Positions 17,162 to 25,624 of a stretch of DNA of 64,000 bases are shown here, one piece after another (the first letter of the stretch is position 1; each line of letters opens with the position of its first letter). Source of the stretch: DATARH01 sp963712835 (lineage in GTDB: Bacteria > Pseudomonadota > Alphaproteobacteria > ATCC43930 > CGMCC-115725); contig CAVQJJ010000011.1 in assembly GCA_963712835.1 (NCBI GenBank), positions 434,001 through 498,000 of the forward strand, written 5' to 3'. The position numbers and the translations under genes were made by a program. The notes beneath the pieces are model-generated. The model did no database searches. It saw nothing but the letters and a program-made list of their open reading frames with translations, and was not told the DNA's origin.

Positions 17162-18181
17162 TCAAGGGGTGCTGATCCGGTACGCCTTGATCGCGGTGTC
17201 GTGGAAGAGGGCGGCGCGTTCGGCGGCAGAGTAATTTTTCGAGAAGCGCTTGAAGGCGTTGTAGAGGATCGGGTGCGAGAACGACACCTTGTCGACCGGG
17301 AAGTTGCTTTCGAACATGCAGCGATCGGGGCCGAACTGCTCGATGCAATAGCTCATCAGCGGCGCGATTTGCGCGGCCAATTCCTCGGAGCCGACCGGCT
17401 TGTCGCGCAGATGCCAGTCGAAGCCGAAACGCGGCATACCGTGACCACCGAGCTTTAGGAGCACGTTCGGGCATTTCGCCAGCTCGGCAATGCCGGCGCG
17501 CCAGCCGGGCATCACCTCGTCGTCCTTGCCGGCGAAACGGCCGGTGCGGTTGAGCCCGCCGAGATGGTTCATGATGATCGTGAGCTCGGGCACGGCACGC
17601 GCGAAATCAACCATCTCCGGCAGCTGAGGCCAGCAGCAAATCGTGTCGAGGGTGAGGTTCATGCGCGCGAGCGCCTTGGCGCCGGCGCGGAATTCGGCGG
17701 TCGATAGCACGCCCTCCACCTCGCGGCTCTCGACATGCGGGTCGCGATCCCAGGTGACGATGTGACGGATGCCCTTGAAGCGGTTGGGGCTGGCGGTTTG
17801 CAGCGCCTCCAGCACCGGCGCGACCCGTGGCCCAAGCTTCAGGTCGGCATGACCGATGATCGTCGCGGCGGCGCGGCATTTGCCGTAAATCCCGCTGGCG
17901 CTGGCGGCGGCGAGGCCCTGGACGAATTCGACCTCGCCGACGGAGCGCAGCTCGGGCGGCCCGTCGGCGCGGTACATCGCCCGCGCCTCGATGAACACGG
18001 TCGAGCGAATGTTGTGGCCCTGATCGACGTCTGCAATGAGTTCGTGCAGCAGATAGCGCTGATAGGGGATGCGCCCGGTGCGGAAATCCCAGAAATGATG
18101 ATGCGGGTCGCAGATCGGCAGGTCAGGTTCGAGGATGTTCTCCTGCGTCAGCGCCAGCCAGTCAGTGCCGCCATAGGGCAT
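17162..18181 (-). CDS. Amidohydrolase family protein (2-pyrone-4,6-dicarboxylate lactonase-like)
   Basis: A 339-residue PF04909 enzyme. The metal ligands start with LPICDPHHHFWDF (residues 21-33). ITWDRD-type and IIMNHLGGL elements follow, then VLLKLGGHGM, and the C-terminal FGPDRCMFESNFPVDK carries the final aspartate/asparagine region typical of this family (CMFESNFPVD). GGAGAGAACCTCC precedes the ATG. It is a paralogue of the truncated gene at 1-235. Family members hydrolyse lactones or decarboxylate small cyclic acids. It stands directly downstream of an LLM monooxygenase gene, which could supply a lactone substrate, but a palindromic repeat separates them and this link is inference. Confidence 0.88.
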   Translation of the reverse strand: MPYGGTDWLALTQENILEPDLPICDPHHHFWDFRTGRIPYQRYLLHELIADVDQGHNIRSTVFIEARAMYRADGPPELRSVGEVEFVQGLAAASASGIYGKCRAAATIIGHADLKLGPRVAPVLEALQTASPNRFKGIRHIVTWDRDPHVESREVEGVLSTAEFRAGAKALARMNLTLDTICCWPQLPEMVDFARAVPELTIIMNHLGGLNRTGRFAGKDDEVMPGWRAGIAELAKCPNVLLKLGGHGMPRFGFDWHLRDKPVGSEELAAQIAPLMSYCIEQFGPDRCMFESNFPVDKVSFSHPILYNAFKRFSKNYSAAERAALFHDTAIKAYRISTP

Positions 18182-18204
18182 GGAGGTTCTCTCCGACGAT
18201 TTTT

Positions 18205-18287
18205 GTCGTCGCCCCCGCGAAGGCGGGGGCCCAGGACAACCGCATCGGCGCTTGCTCCCGGGTTCCCGCTTTCGCGGGAATGACGAC
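18205..18287. repeat. Palindromic repeat of the CCCGCGAAGGCGGG/CCCGCTTTCGCGGG family
   Basis: GTCGTCGCCCCCGCGAAGGC is paired with TTCCCGCTTTCGCGGGAATG and ACGAC at the other end. The same motifs recur at 37978-38004 and 56049-56182. It fills the 114-bp gap between two same-strand genes. Confidence 0.8.
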
Positions 18288-18295
18288 TGAAAAGG

Positions 18296-19486
18296 CTACT
18301 GCGCTGCGGCGGCGATCTTAGCCTGACCGGCGCCGAAGGCCGGCATGACCTCCTTGGCGAAGCGGTCGAGGTCTTCGAGCTGGACGTCGAGCGGGGTGCC
18401 GAGCGGGGTCGCGCAGATGACCCGATCGAGACCCGGAAAGCGCTTCTCGACCGCCTTCAGTTGCTCGATGATGTCGGCCGGGGTGCCGGCGAGAAAGCCG
18501 CCGGCCTTTACCGCGTCGCCGATCGTCGGCAGCTTGACGGTGCCGGCGAGCGCCGGGTCGCGCATTGCCGCGATCTGCTCGTCTGTCAGCGCGCGCACGA
18601 GGCGCAGCTCGCCGAACATCTTCATGTTCTCTTCGTAGTTGGGCGCGGCCTCCTTGATCGCCTGCTCGCGGCTCGACGAGATGTGGAACTGGTAGCCGAG
18701 CGCCAGCTTTTCACCCGGTTGAAGCGTGACGCCGCGGCGGGCATAGGCCTGGCGGAAGCCTTCCATGTGCCGGTCGACCGCGCCGCCCTCGGCCGAGCCG
18801 CCGCCGATCACGCCGCTGATCCCGTGCTTCGCCATGAAGTCGAAGGCGCGATCCGAGCCTGATTGGATCGGCTGCCAGCATTCGACCGGATAGTGGTCAG
18901 GCGCCGGCACCAGGGTGATTTCCTTCAGCGTGTAGCCGCGATACGGCACCTCCGGCGGGATCGTGTAATACTTGCCCTTGTGCGAGAACGGCTTGCCCTC
19001 GAACGACTTGAAGATAACGTCGCAGGCTTCCTCGAAAATTTCGCGGTTCGCCGCCTGGTCCATCAGCGGCGAGCCGAAAGTCTCGACCTCACGGGTGTGA
19101 TAGCCGCGCGCGACCCCGAAGATCACCCGACCGCCGGTGAGGATGTCGCACATCGCGTAGTCCTCGGCGAGGCGCAGCGGATGCCACATCGGCGTGACGT
19201 TGAAGCCGCAGCCGATCTTGAGGTTCTTCGTCACCCCGCAGAGATGCATCGCCATCATCAGCAGGTTCGGGATGAGCTCGGTGCCCTCCGGCTGGAAGTG
19301 GTGCTCGGCCATCCACATCGTGTTGTAGCCGCGCTCGTCCATGCATTTGGCGTAGGAGACGACCTTGTGCATCGCCTTTGCCAGCTCGCCGCGCGAATAG
19401 TTGCGCTCGTTGATCGGCGTGCCCTTGTAGCCGAGGTTCTCCATGTCGGCGGTGCCGTAATAGGAGCTGTCGAATTTGGTGATCAT
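18296..19486 (-). CDS. LLM class flavin-dependent oxidoreductase (luciferase-like monooxygenase)
   Basis: A 396-residue bacterial-luciferase-like TIM barrel (PF00296). It has MDERGYNTMWMAEHHFQPEG near residue 50, LKIGCGFNVTPMWHPLRLAE, then GGRVIFGVARGYHTREVETFG and YPVECWQPIQSGSD. The start at 19486 follows GAGGAA at 6-8 bases; the longer frame is discarded. The family uses reduced FMN delivered by a separate reductase to oxygenate substrates such as alkanals, nitriloacetate or Baeyer-Villiger ketones. It lies upstream of an amidohydrolase on the same strand. A second, shorter LLM enzyme is at 56353. No flavin reductase is visible nearby. The substrate is unknown. Confidence 0.88.
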   Translation of the reverse strand: MITKFDSSYYGTADMENLGYKGTPINERNYSRGELAKAMHKVVSYAKCMDERGYNTMWMAEHHFQPEGTELIPNLLMMAMHLCGVTKNLKIGCGFNVTPMWHPLRLAEDYAMCDILTGGRVIFGVARGYHTREVETFGSPLMDQAANREIFEEACDVIFKSFEGKPFSHKGKYYTIPPEVPYRGYTLKEITLVPAPDHYPVECWQPIQSGSDRAFDFMAKHGISGVIGGGSAEGGAVDRHMEGFRQAYARRGVTLQPGEKLALGYQFHISSSREQAIKEAAPNYEENMKMFGELRLVRALTDEQIAAMRDPALAGTVKLPTIGDAVKAGGFLAGTPADIIEQLKAVEKRFPGLDRVICATPLGTPLDVQLEDLDRFAKEVMPAFGAGQAKIAAAAQ

Positions 19487-19576
19487 CGGGGCGTTCCTCC
19501 TGAGCCGTTGCGGCAACTATCGCTGCCGGGGCAGGCGCTGTCTCGCGAAAATATCGCCGGGCCGCGATGCACGGCG

Positions 19577-20044
19577 CTAATCGGCGAACTCCTCGACAAC
19601 GAGCCCGTCGCGAACGCGCAGCCAGCATTCTCTCGGCTCCCGACGATCAAACAGCGTCCAATCCGGGTCGCCGTCAGAGGTCATAAACGAAAGCACGCGA
19701 TGGCCGCTCGACAGCGCGATGCCAAGCTCGGGCAGATCGCCGAACAGCCAGGCATCGGATACCGTGCTGCCGTGCAATCGCCGCAGCGACTTCTCCCAAA
19801 GCGCGTCGTCGCTCCAGCTGCCGAACAGCACCGAGATCGCCGTCTCGACCCGCCAGCTCCACTCGATCATCACGCCAAACTCCCCCGTGGGGTTGCTTTG
19901 TGAACCGTCGCGACGGTGGCGCGGCGTTAGCCGGCCGAACTCAAGAAAGATCGCCGAACCCTGGCCGCGCCAGGTGCGAGTAAGTTCAGCCCCGACAAGG
20001 CCGGCCTTGTAGCGATCGAACAGTCCGGGTGCGGGCTCAACCAC
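19577..20044 (-). CDS. Conserved-looking small protein of unknown function, coupled to ThDP enzyme
   Basis: A 155-residue acidic protein that I do not recognise. It has no signal peptide and no membrane span. The sequence shows IFLEFGRLTPR, a beta-hairpin-like GEFGVMIEWSWRVETAISVL, GSWSDDALWEKSLRRLHGST and ALSSGHRVLSFMTSDGDPDW. The pattern resembles small all-beta proteins annotated as hypothetical beside metabolic genes. It begins with GTG at 20044, and this overlaps the stop of the upstream ThDP gene (GTGGTTGA, 8 bases), a strong sign of translational coupling and of a real gene. Its job may be tied to the ThDP enzyme, but nothing in the sequence shows how. Confidence 0.65.
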   Translation of the reverse strand: MVEPAPGLFDRYKAGLVGAELTRTWRGQGSAIFLEFGRLTPRHRRDGSQSNPTGEFGVMIEWSWRVETAISVLFGSWSDDALWEKSLRRLHGSTVSDAWLFGDLPELGIALSSGHRVLSFMTSDGDPDWTLFDRREPRECWLRVRDGLVVEEFAD

Positions 20045-21689
20045 GCCGGCGCCAGGCGCTGATCTGTTCGAGCGACGAATGGACGTGCACCACGACCGGC
20101 TGGTGCTTCACTGAGAGCGCCTCGGCGATGGTGCCCTCGACCTCGCTTTCCTCGTTGATCGTGTAGCCCTTGGCGCCGAACGCGGTCGCCCACAGCGCGA
20201 AATCGGGGTTGGTGAGCTGCGTCGCCGCCTGGTAAGGGCGGCCGGGATAGCGGATGTCGTGGTACTGGGTGATGGTGCCGTAGCAGCCGTTGTCGGAAAC
20301 GACGAAGACCGGGTTGACGCCGTATTGCCGCGCGGTGGCGAGCTCGTTGCCGGTCATCAGCGCGCCGCCGTCGCCAGCGAAGCCGATGACCTGCGTGTTC
20401 GGACGCCGCAAGGCGGCGGCGACGGCCATCGGCATCCCCGCCCCCATCGCGCCGACCACCGAGTTCAGATACATCTGCCCCGGCTTGATTTGCAGAAAGC
20501 GCTGGACGAAGGACGAAAAATTGCCGGCGTCGGTGGTGACGGTCGCATCGGGCGCGAGATGGCGGCCTATCGCGGCGATGACGGCGGAGAAATTGACGCC
20601 GTCCGATGTCGGCTGCCATTCGGGCTTGGCGATCTTGTGGTGCAGCGCATGCAGCCGCTCGACCCAGGCCTGGCGCTTTTGGGCGCCGGCGGGGGCGCCC
20701 TTGGCGATGAGCGCGCGGGCGACGGCAGCGGGCTCACAGGCAATGCCGAGGTCGGGGCGGAAGGTCTTGCCGACTTCCTCCGGCCCCGGCCAGACATGGA
20801 CGAGCGGCATTTGCGGGTCGGGCGCCTGCGGGAACGCAAAGCCCTGCGAGGTGCTGACCGTCAGCCGCTCGCCGAGCGCGACCAGCAGGTCGGTCTGTTT
20901 CCACGCCTCCATCACCTCGCGCGGCGGCCGGCCGCTGGCGTAGCCGCCGTAATTGGGGTGGGCGGGATCGAACAGATGCGGGCGGCGATGCGTCGGCATC
21001 ACCGGCAGCATCCAGCTTTCGGCGAGCCGAGCAACATCCGCCACGTCCGCCGGGTGCACCGCGCCGCCGACCCAGACAATGGGCCGCTCGGCCTGGGCCA
21101 GCATCTCGGCGAGGCGGTCGAGGTCTTCGGCGCGCGGGCCGGCGAGCGCCGCCAGGCGCGGCTTGGCGGCGGGCGCGCCGGTCTCGGCGTCGAATACGTC
21201 CTCCGGGACGATCACCGCGACCGGGCCGGGTGTGCCGCTTTCGGCGACGTGGAAGGCGCGGGCCATCGCCTCCGAGGCGAGGTTCGGGTCGTTGACCTCG
21301 ATGACGAGCTTGGTGACATCGGCGAGGAGCCGGCTGTAGTTCTGCTCCTGCAGCGCCATGCGGCCCGCCTCCCAGCGCTCGACCTGGCCGATCAGCACGA
21401 CCATCGGCGTCGCGTCATGCCAGGCGGTGTGGAGACCGATCATCGCGTTCGACAGGCCCGGTCCGCGCGATACCACCAGCACCCCGGCGCGCCCGCCGCG
21501 CATGCGCCCGTCCGCCGCGGCCATGAACGCCGCCCCGCCCTCATGGCGGCAGACGATCAGCCGCATGCGATTGTTATCGGCCATCGCGTTGGTGAAGCCG
21601 AGATAGCTCTCGCCGGGCACGCAATAGACGATATCGATGTCGTGCGCTTCGAGGCTGTCGACGATGGCGCGGCCGACGGTGTGGGGCAT
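20037..21689 (-). CDS. Acetolactate synthase-like thiamine diphosphate enzyme
   Basis: A 550-residue ThDP enzyme with the PYR domain (IDIVYCVPGESYLGF, catalytic glutamate E50 in CRHEGGAAFMAAADG). The central domain includes RPIVWVGGAVHPADVADVAR, and the PP domain carries GFAGDGGALMTGNE and VVSDNGCYG as the Mg-ThDP motif. It resembles the large subunit family of acetolactate synthases that includes IlvB-like and glyoxylate carboligase-like enzymes. The start at 21689 follows CGGAG at 8 bases; the longer frame crosses a palindromic repeat. There is no small regulatory subunit next to it, and a 155-residue unknown protein is coupled to it. A degenerate copy of its first 25 codons lies at 25260-25379. 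The reaction is not settled. Confidence 0.87.
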   Translation of the reverse strand: MPHTVGRAIVDSLEAHDIDIVYCVPGESYLGFTNAMADNNRMRLIVCRHEGGAAFMAAADGRMRGGRAGVLVVSRGPGLSNAMIGLHTAWHDATPMVVLIGQVERWEAGRMALQEQNYSRLLADVTKLVIEVNDPNLASEAMARAFHVAESGTPGPVAVIVPEDVFDAETGAPAAKPRLAALAGPRAEDLDRLAEMLAQAERPIVWVGGAVHPADVADVARLAESWMLPVMPTHRRPHLFDPAHPNYGGYASGRPPREVMEAWKQTDLLVALGERLTVSTSQGFAFPQAPDPQMPLVHVWPGPEEVGKTFRPDLGIACEPAAVARALIAKGAPAGAQKRQAWVERLHALHHKIAKPEWQPTSDGVNFSAVIAAIGRHLAPDATVTTDAGNFSSFVQRFLQIKPGQMYLNSVVGAMGAGMPMAVAAALRRPNTQVIGFAGDGGALMTGNELATARQYGVNPVFVVSDNGCYGTITQYHDIRYPGRPYQAATQLTNPDFALWATAFGAKGYTINEESEVEGTIAEALSVKHQPVVVHVHSSLEQISAWRRRG

Positions 21690-21721
21690 GGGGATCTCCG
21701 GCAATGCGGCAAGGAAATCTT

Positions 21722-21833
21722 GCGTCCTTCGAGACGCGTCCTGCGGACGCTCCTCAGGATGACGGAGGTTTTCGGGTGGCACTAATAAAAATCATCCTGA
21801 GGAGCCCGCGTCAGCGGGCGTCTCGAAGGACGC
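21722..21833. repeat. Long inverted repeat, GCGTCCTTCGAGACGC family
   Basis: GCGTCCTTCGAGACGC (21722-21737) is exactly complementary to GCGTCTCGAAGGACGC (21818-21833). Inner arms TCCTCAGGATGA and TCATCCTGAGGA surround a short A/T-rich centre. This is a known style of REP element in alphaproteobacteria and lies between two same-strand genes. Confidence 0.85.
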
Positions 21834-21860
21834 GCAAAACGGAAGCGGCAGCGAGCGGCG

Positions 21861-23057
21861 CTAGCCGGGCGGCGTCCACTGCCCGGCCCAGGCCTCGAAA
21901 TCCGTGGCGGCCATCGGCCGCGCGATAAAATAGCCCTGGACGATGTCGCAGCCGAGCCGTCGCAGCAGGTCCCAATGGCCGCGCGTTTCGGCGCCCTCGG
22001 CGACCGATTTGAGCTTGAGCTTGCGCGCCATATCGATGCTGGATTCGAGAATGACGCGGCAGGAATGCTCGTCGAGCGCGTTCATCACGAAGGATTGGTC
22101 GATCTTGAGCTCGGTAAAGGCGACGCGGGTCAATTGCTGCATCGACGAATAGCCGGTGCCGTAATCGTCGATCGACAGCTGAAAGCCGCGGATCCGCAGC
22201 CGCGCGAGGTTTTCCAGCGCCTGCGGCACCTGGGTCATCGCCGCGCTTTCGGTGACTTCGAGGATGATGGCGTGCGGGTCGACATTCTCGGCCCGCACGA
22301 TCTGGGTGATCCGCTCGGCGATCTCGGTATCGACCAGCGATTTCAGCGACAGGTTGACCGAGATCGCCAGCTGCAGCCCGCGGGCGGCCCACAAATACTG
22401 CTGCCGCGCCGAGGATTGCAGCATGACCCAGGTCAGGTCGTCGATGAGTCCGCCGTCTTCCATCACGCCGATAAACGCATAGGGCCCGACGACGCCCCGT
22501 TCCGGGTGGCGCCAGCGCGCCAACGCCTCCGCGCCCACTGCCCGCCCGGTCGCAAGGTCGATCTTCGGCTGATAGAACGGTTCGAACTCGCCGTTCTGCA
22601 GCCCGCGCCGGACCTCGTCGATCGAGAACGGTGAGCTCGCCGCGCGCGGCCGGTCGGAGCGCTGCGGCGGCTGATAGCGCTCGATTACGGCTTCGAGCTT
22701 CTGTGAGGTCACCGGCTTTTCGATCGCCGCCAGCAAGTCGATGCCATAGGCCTTGGCCATGGTCTGCACCGAGGACAGAACGGCGTGCTCGATCGCGCTC
22801 GACAAGATGATCGAGACCGGCAGGCCGGCCTCGCCGATGTGGCGGATCAGCTCCATGCCGTCCATGCCCGGCATGTCGAGATCGCTGATGATGATGTCGA
22901 CCGGCGTCTCGGCGGCGCGGAAAAGATCGAGCGCCGATCTGCCGTCCGCCGCGTCGAGAACCTCCTTGGCGCCGAGCCGCTTCAGCATGCCGATCAGCAT
23001 GCGGCGTTGAAAATCGGAGTCCTCGGCGACGAGGAAGCAAAGCTCACTGGCTTTCAT
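21861..23057 (-). CDS. Response regulator with EAL domain (c-di-GMP phosphodiesterase)
   Basis: A 398-residue REC-EAL protein. The receiver covers about residues 5-125, with phospho-acceptor D59 in IIISDLDMPGMDG and a lysine in AIEKPVTSQ. The EAL domain follows and keeps the full catalytic set: GAEALARWRHP, SVNLSLKS, ILEVTES, SIDDYGTGYSS, LKIDQSF, VAEGAET and VQGYFIARP. It should therefore hydrolyse c-di-GMP when phosphorylated. The start at 23057 overlaps the REC-HPt stop by four bases (ATGA), so it is translationally coupled to that gene and, upstream, to the histidine kinase. It probably forms the output of one phosphorelay that lowers c-di-GMP and so favours motility over attachment. Confidence 0.92.
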   Translation of the reverse strand: MKASELCFLVAEDSDFQRRMLIGMLKRLGAKEVLDAADGRSALDLFRAAETPVDIIISDLDMPGMDGMELIRHIGEAGLPVSIILSSAIEHAVLSSVQTMAKAYGIDLLAAIEKPVTSQKLEAVIERYQPPQRSDRPRAASSPFSIDEVRRGLQNGEFEPFYQPKIDLATGRAVGAEALARWRHPERGVVGPYAFIGVMEDGGLIDDLTWVMLQSSARQQYLWAARGLQLAISVNLSLKSLVDTEIAERITQIVRAENVDPHAIILEVTESAAMTQVPQALENLARLRIRGFQLSIDDYGTGYSSMQQLTRVAFTELKIDQSFVMNALDEHSCRVILESSIDMARKLKLKSVAEGAETRGHWDLLRRLGCDIVQGYFIARPMAATDFEAWAGQWTPPG

Positions 23058-23908
23058 GACTGCCCCCCAACGGGATCGGATACGGACGCGAACCGGTCCA
23101 GGAACATCGCCAATCTTGCGACTTCGCACCGGAAAGCCGCCGTTTCCGCGGCGACGGCAGCGGCGTCGCCGCCGCCGCTGGCGGCTTCGACCCGCTGGCA
23201 GACCGCGGCGAGTGGGAGCGCGCCGACCATGCGGCACGCACCCTTCATGCGATGCGCGACGCGGGTGATCTGTTCGTGGTTCGTGCTGGTTATCGCCGCC
23301 GCGAGCTCAATCGAGTCGATATCGGTAGCCTGGCGGAAATCGGCGAGGATTTCGCGTTCGAGCCGCTCGTCGCCGCCGGACAGCTCGGCGAGCGTGCCGC
23401 GGTCGAGCGGCGGGTCGTCCTTCGGGGCTGCCGGAGCCGCGGCGGCCGGGGCGGGCTGTGCCGGCGTCGGTGCGGTCGGCGCGGCCAGCGGCAGCCAGCG
23501 ATTGAGCACGGTGAGCAGCGCACGCAACTCGATCGGCCTGGGGAGGTAGTCGTCCATCCCGGCGGCGAGGCAGGTGTCCGCCTCGCCCTCCATGGCATTC
23601 GCGGTACAGGCGACGATCGGCGTGCGGCCGCGGCCGTCATCGCCCTCGACCCGGCGGATCGCGGCGGTCATCTCGTAACCGTCCATCTCCGGCATGTGGC
23701 AATCGGTGAAGACCAGCCCGAAGCGGCCCGATTGCCAGAGCTCGAAGCCCTGCCGGCCGTCCGCGGCGGTCTCACAGGCATAACCGAGCAGCCTAAGCTG
23801 GGCGCCCATGATCATCCGATTGGTCGAATGATCGTCAGCGACGAGGACCAGGCTGCCTTCGGCCGCCGCTGCCGCGATGCTCGGCGCCGCCGGCCGCGCG
23901 TCAAGCAA
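23054..23908 (-). CDS. REC-HPt phosphorelay protein (probably the C-terminal part of a hybrid kinase)
   Basis: A 284-residue protein with a receiver domain (VLVADDHSTNR near 21, phospho-acceptor D69 in VFTDCHMPEMDG) and a proline/alanine linker (141-165). A histidine phosphotransfer domain follows, with H219 in VAHRMKGACRM. The usual receiver lysine is replaced by arginine (DDYLPRPIE). It starts with TTG at 23908 and overlaps the kinase stop by eight bases (TTGCTTGA). In hybrid kinases the order kinase-REC-HPt is normally one polypeptide, so this may be a separate coupled gene or the last part of a broken hybrid kinase. Its stop overlaps the next start by ATGA. It should pass phosphate to the REC-EAL protein. 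Confidence 0.85.
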   Translation of the reverse strand: MLDARPAAPSIAAAAAEGSLVLVADDHSTNRMIMGAQLRLLGYACETAADGRQGFELWQSGRFGLVFTDCHMPEMDGYEMTAAIRRVEGDDGRGRTPIVACTANAMEGEADTCLAAGMDDYLPRPIELRALLTVLNRWLPLAAPTAPTPAQPAPAAAAPAAPKDDPPLDRGTLAELSGGDERLEREILADFRQATDIDSIELAAAITSTNHEQITRVAHRMKGACRMVGALPLAAVCQRVEAASGGGDAAAVAAETAAFRCEVARLAMFLDRFASVSDPVGGQS

Positions 23909-25263
23909 CGCCGCGGTGACCGGCCCCGAACTCCTCGTCGTTGCTGATCTCGTTCGGATCGACGATAGGCAGCGGCACGGTCAGCCGCATCGTGGTGCCG
24001 CGCCCGATATCGCTATCTATATCGATGACGCCGCCCATCAAATCGGCAAGCTGACGGCAGATCGCCAGGCCCAGCCCGGTGCCGCCAAACCGGCGCGTCG
24101 TGTCCCTTTCCGCCTGGACGAAAGGCTGGAACAGCTTTTTTTGGCCTTCCGGCGAAATGCCGATGCCGGTGTCGGTCACCGTGAACGCGACACTGTCGGC
24201 GCCATCCCGGTGCTCGCTCAGCGCGGCATTCAGTGCCACCGACCCTTCGGTGGTGAACTTCAGCGCGTTGCTGACAAAATTGTTGAGAATCTGTTGCAGC
24301 CGCAAATGATCGACGACGACCGCCGGGCTGATCCGCGGGTCGACCGAGACCGTCAACAACAGGTTCTTGCCGCTGGCCGCGCTGGCGTAGAGTTCGTGCA
24401 CGTCGTCGAGGATGGCGGCGATCGAAGCGGGCTCGGGGTTCAGTTCGAGCATGCCAGCCTCGATCTTGGAAAAATCGAGGATCTGGTTGACGACACGGAG
24501 CAGCGAGTGGCTCGAGTTCGCGGGCGACTTGCAGGCGGTGCCGCTGCTCGCTGTCGAGAGGCGACAGGCCGAGCAGTTCGAGCATCCCCAGAACGCCGTT
24601 CATCGGCGTGCGGATTTCGTGGCTCATCGCCGCGAGGAAGTCGCTTTTGGCCTGGTTGGCGGCGGCGGCCGCGGCCTCCGCCTGCTCGACGAGGTGGAAT
24701 GAGAAATAGGTCAGCGCGGCGATCAATCCGAACGTCGTGACCGCCGACCCGATGTAAAGCTGCGCCAGAAAACCCGGTTGCGCCGGCACGATGCCCACCG
24801 GAAAGAGGAACCACGCGGCAACATGCGCGGCAGAGCACACCACCACCGCGAGGACCGCCAGCAGCAGCCGGCTGCAGCCGAGGATGAAGAACGTCGCGGC
24901 GGCGCCGATCACCAGGTTGAGCTGAATGCCGGAATCCCGGCCGAGCAGAGCGACCAACCCGAACAGCGCCGGCACCTCGGTCACGAGAATGATCAGCCCG
25001 CCCAGCAACTCATTGACGCGATGCGCCAGCGGCACCGTCAGCGCCATCGCGACGAGGCCAAGATTGATCGCGATCACCCAGCGATACGACCAGCCGTCGG
25101 TCAAGGCGTAGGACAGCGCATACGCGGCCGAGGAGACGACGATCAGCGCCGCGGTGGCGTTGAGCGCGTTGAGCCGGCGGCGCTGCGTCTGGCTGTAGCC
25201 GGCCGTACCGAGGTCGATCAGCCGATCCAGCCGCCGCAACCGCGAAGACGCGGCGCCGGTCAC
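23901..25263 (-). pseudogene. Membrane histidine kinase interrupted by a frameshift
   Basis: The first part (25263 to about 24519) encodes five or six membrane spans, then VEQAEAAAAAANQAKSDFL and the phospho-acceptor H-box SHEIRTPMNGVLGML. At about 24519 the reading frame jumps: the second half of the dimerisation domain (NQILDFSKIEAG) and the whole ATPase domain continue in another frame to a stop at 23901. The ATPase domain has N box NNFVSNALKFTTEG, G1 DTGIGIS and G2 GGTGLGLAI. One extra base, or two missing, restores one continuous kinase. I place the start at GTG 25263, which overlaps a small upstream ORF by GTGA. Either the kinase is dead or the assembly has an indel. It precedes REC-HPt and REC-EAL. 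Confidence 0.8.
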
Positions 25264-25379
25264 GGTCCGCGTCCCCGTCGCGCCTCGCCGTCGGCCCCGA
25301 TAGGCGCGGCGCGGCAGACGATGTCGATACCGTGCGCTTCGGGGCTGTCGACGAAGGCGCGGCCAACGCGGTGGGGCAC
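25260..25379 (-). pseudogene. Degenerate copy of the 5' end of the ThDP enzyme gene
   Basis: Read on the minus strand from GTG 25379, this 39-codon ORF begins VPHRVGRAFVDSPEAHGIDI, against MPHTVGRAIVDSLEAHDIDI at the start of the ThDP gene at 21689. By eye about 58 of 70 bases match between 25311-25380 and 21621-21690. After about 23 codons similarity stops. The ATG has become GTG and the frame ends at a TGA that overlaps the kinase GTG start. It is a fragment left by a duplication or insertion that placed the signalling block here, possibly now acting as a coupled leader. Confidence 0.75.
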
Positions 25380-25550
25380 GAAACTCTCCCGAATTACACG
25401 CACTGGTTATACAAGCTGGGACGCGATCGCACATTCAACATGGCGCAGCTGTCAGGGCCGCATCCAACGATGGAGAAAAAAATGGCTCGCAGGTCATCAC
25501 GGCTTGCCTGGTCTCGGCGATTGTCCTAATGCAACTGACGGGCGCAAACG

Positions 25551-25576
25551 AAAAGGCCGGCGGAGAACCGCCGGCC
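25551..25576 (-). terminator. Rho-independent terminator of the XRE regulator gene
   Basis: On the minus strand GGCCGGCGG, loop TTCT and CCGCCGGCC form a perfect 9-bp stem, followed by TTTTCGTTT. It lies 49 bases past the XRE gene stop at 25625. Confidence 0.9.
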
Positions 25577-25624
25577 ATTTCAGTGAAACTGCGGCCGGGG
25601 TGAGCCGGCCGTGGTTGAGCGGAA

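Noticed and set aside
21722..21833. Possible insertion sequence remnant
   Set aside because: Only a long inverted repeat is present, with no transposase fragment or target duplication, so it fits a REP-type element better.
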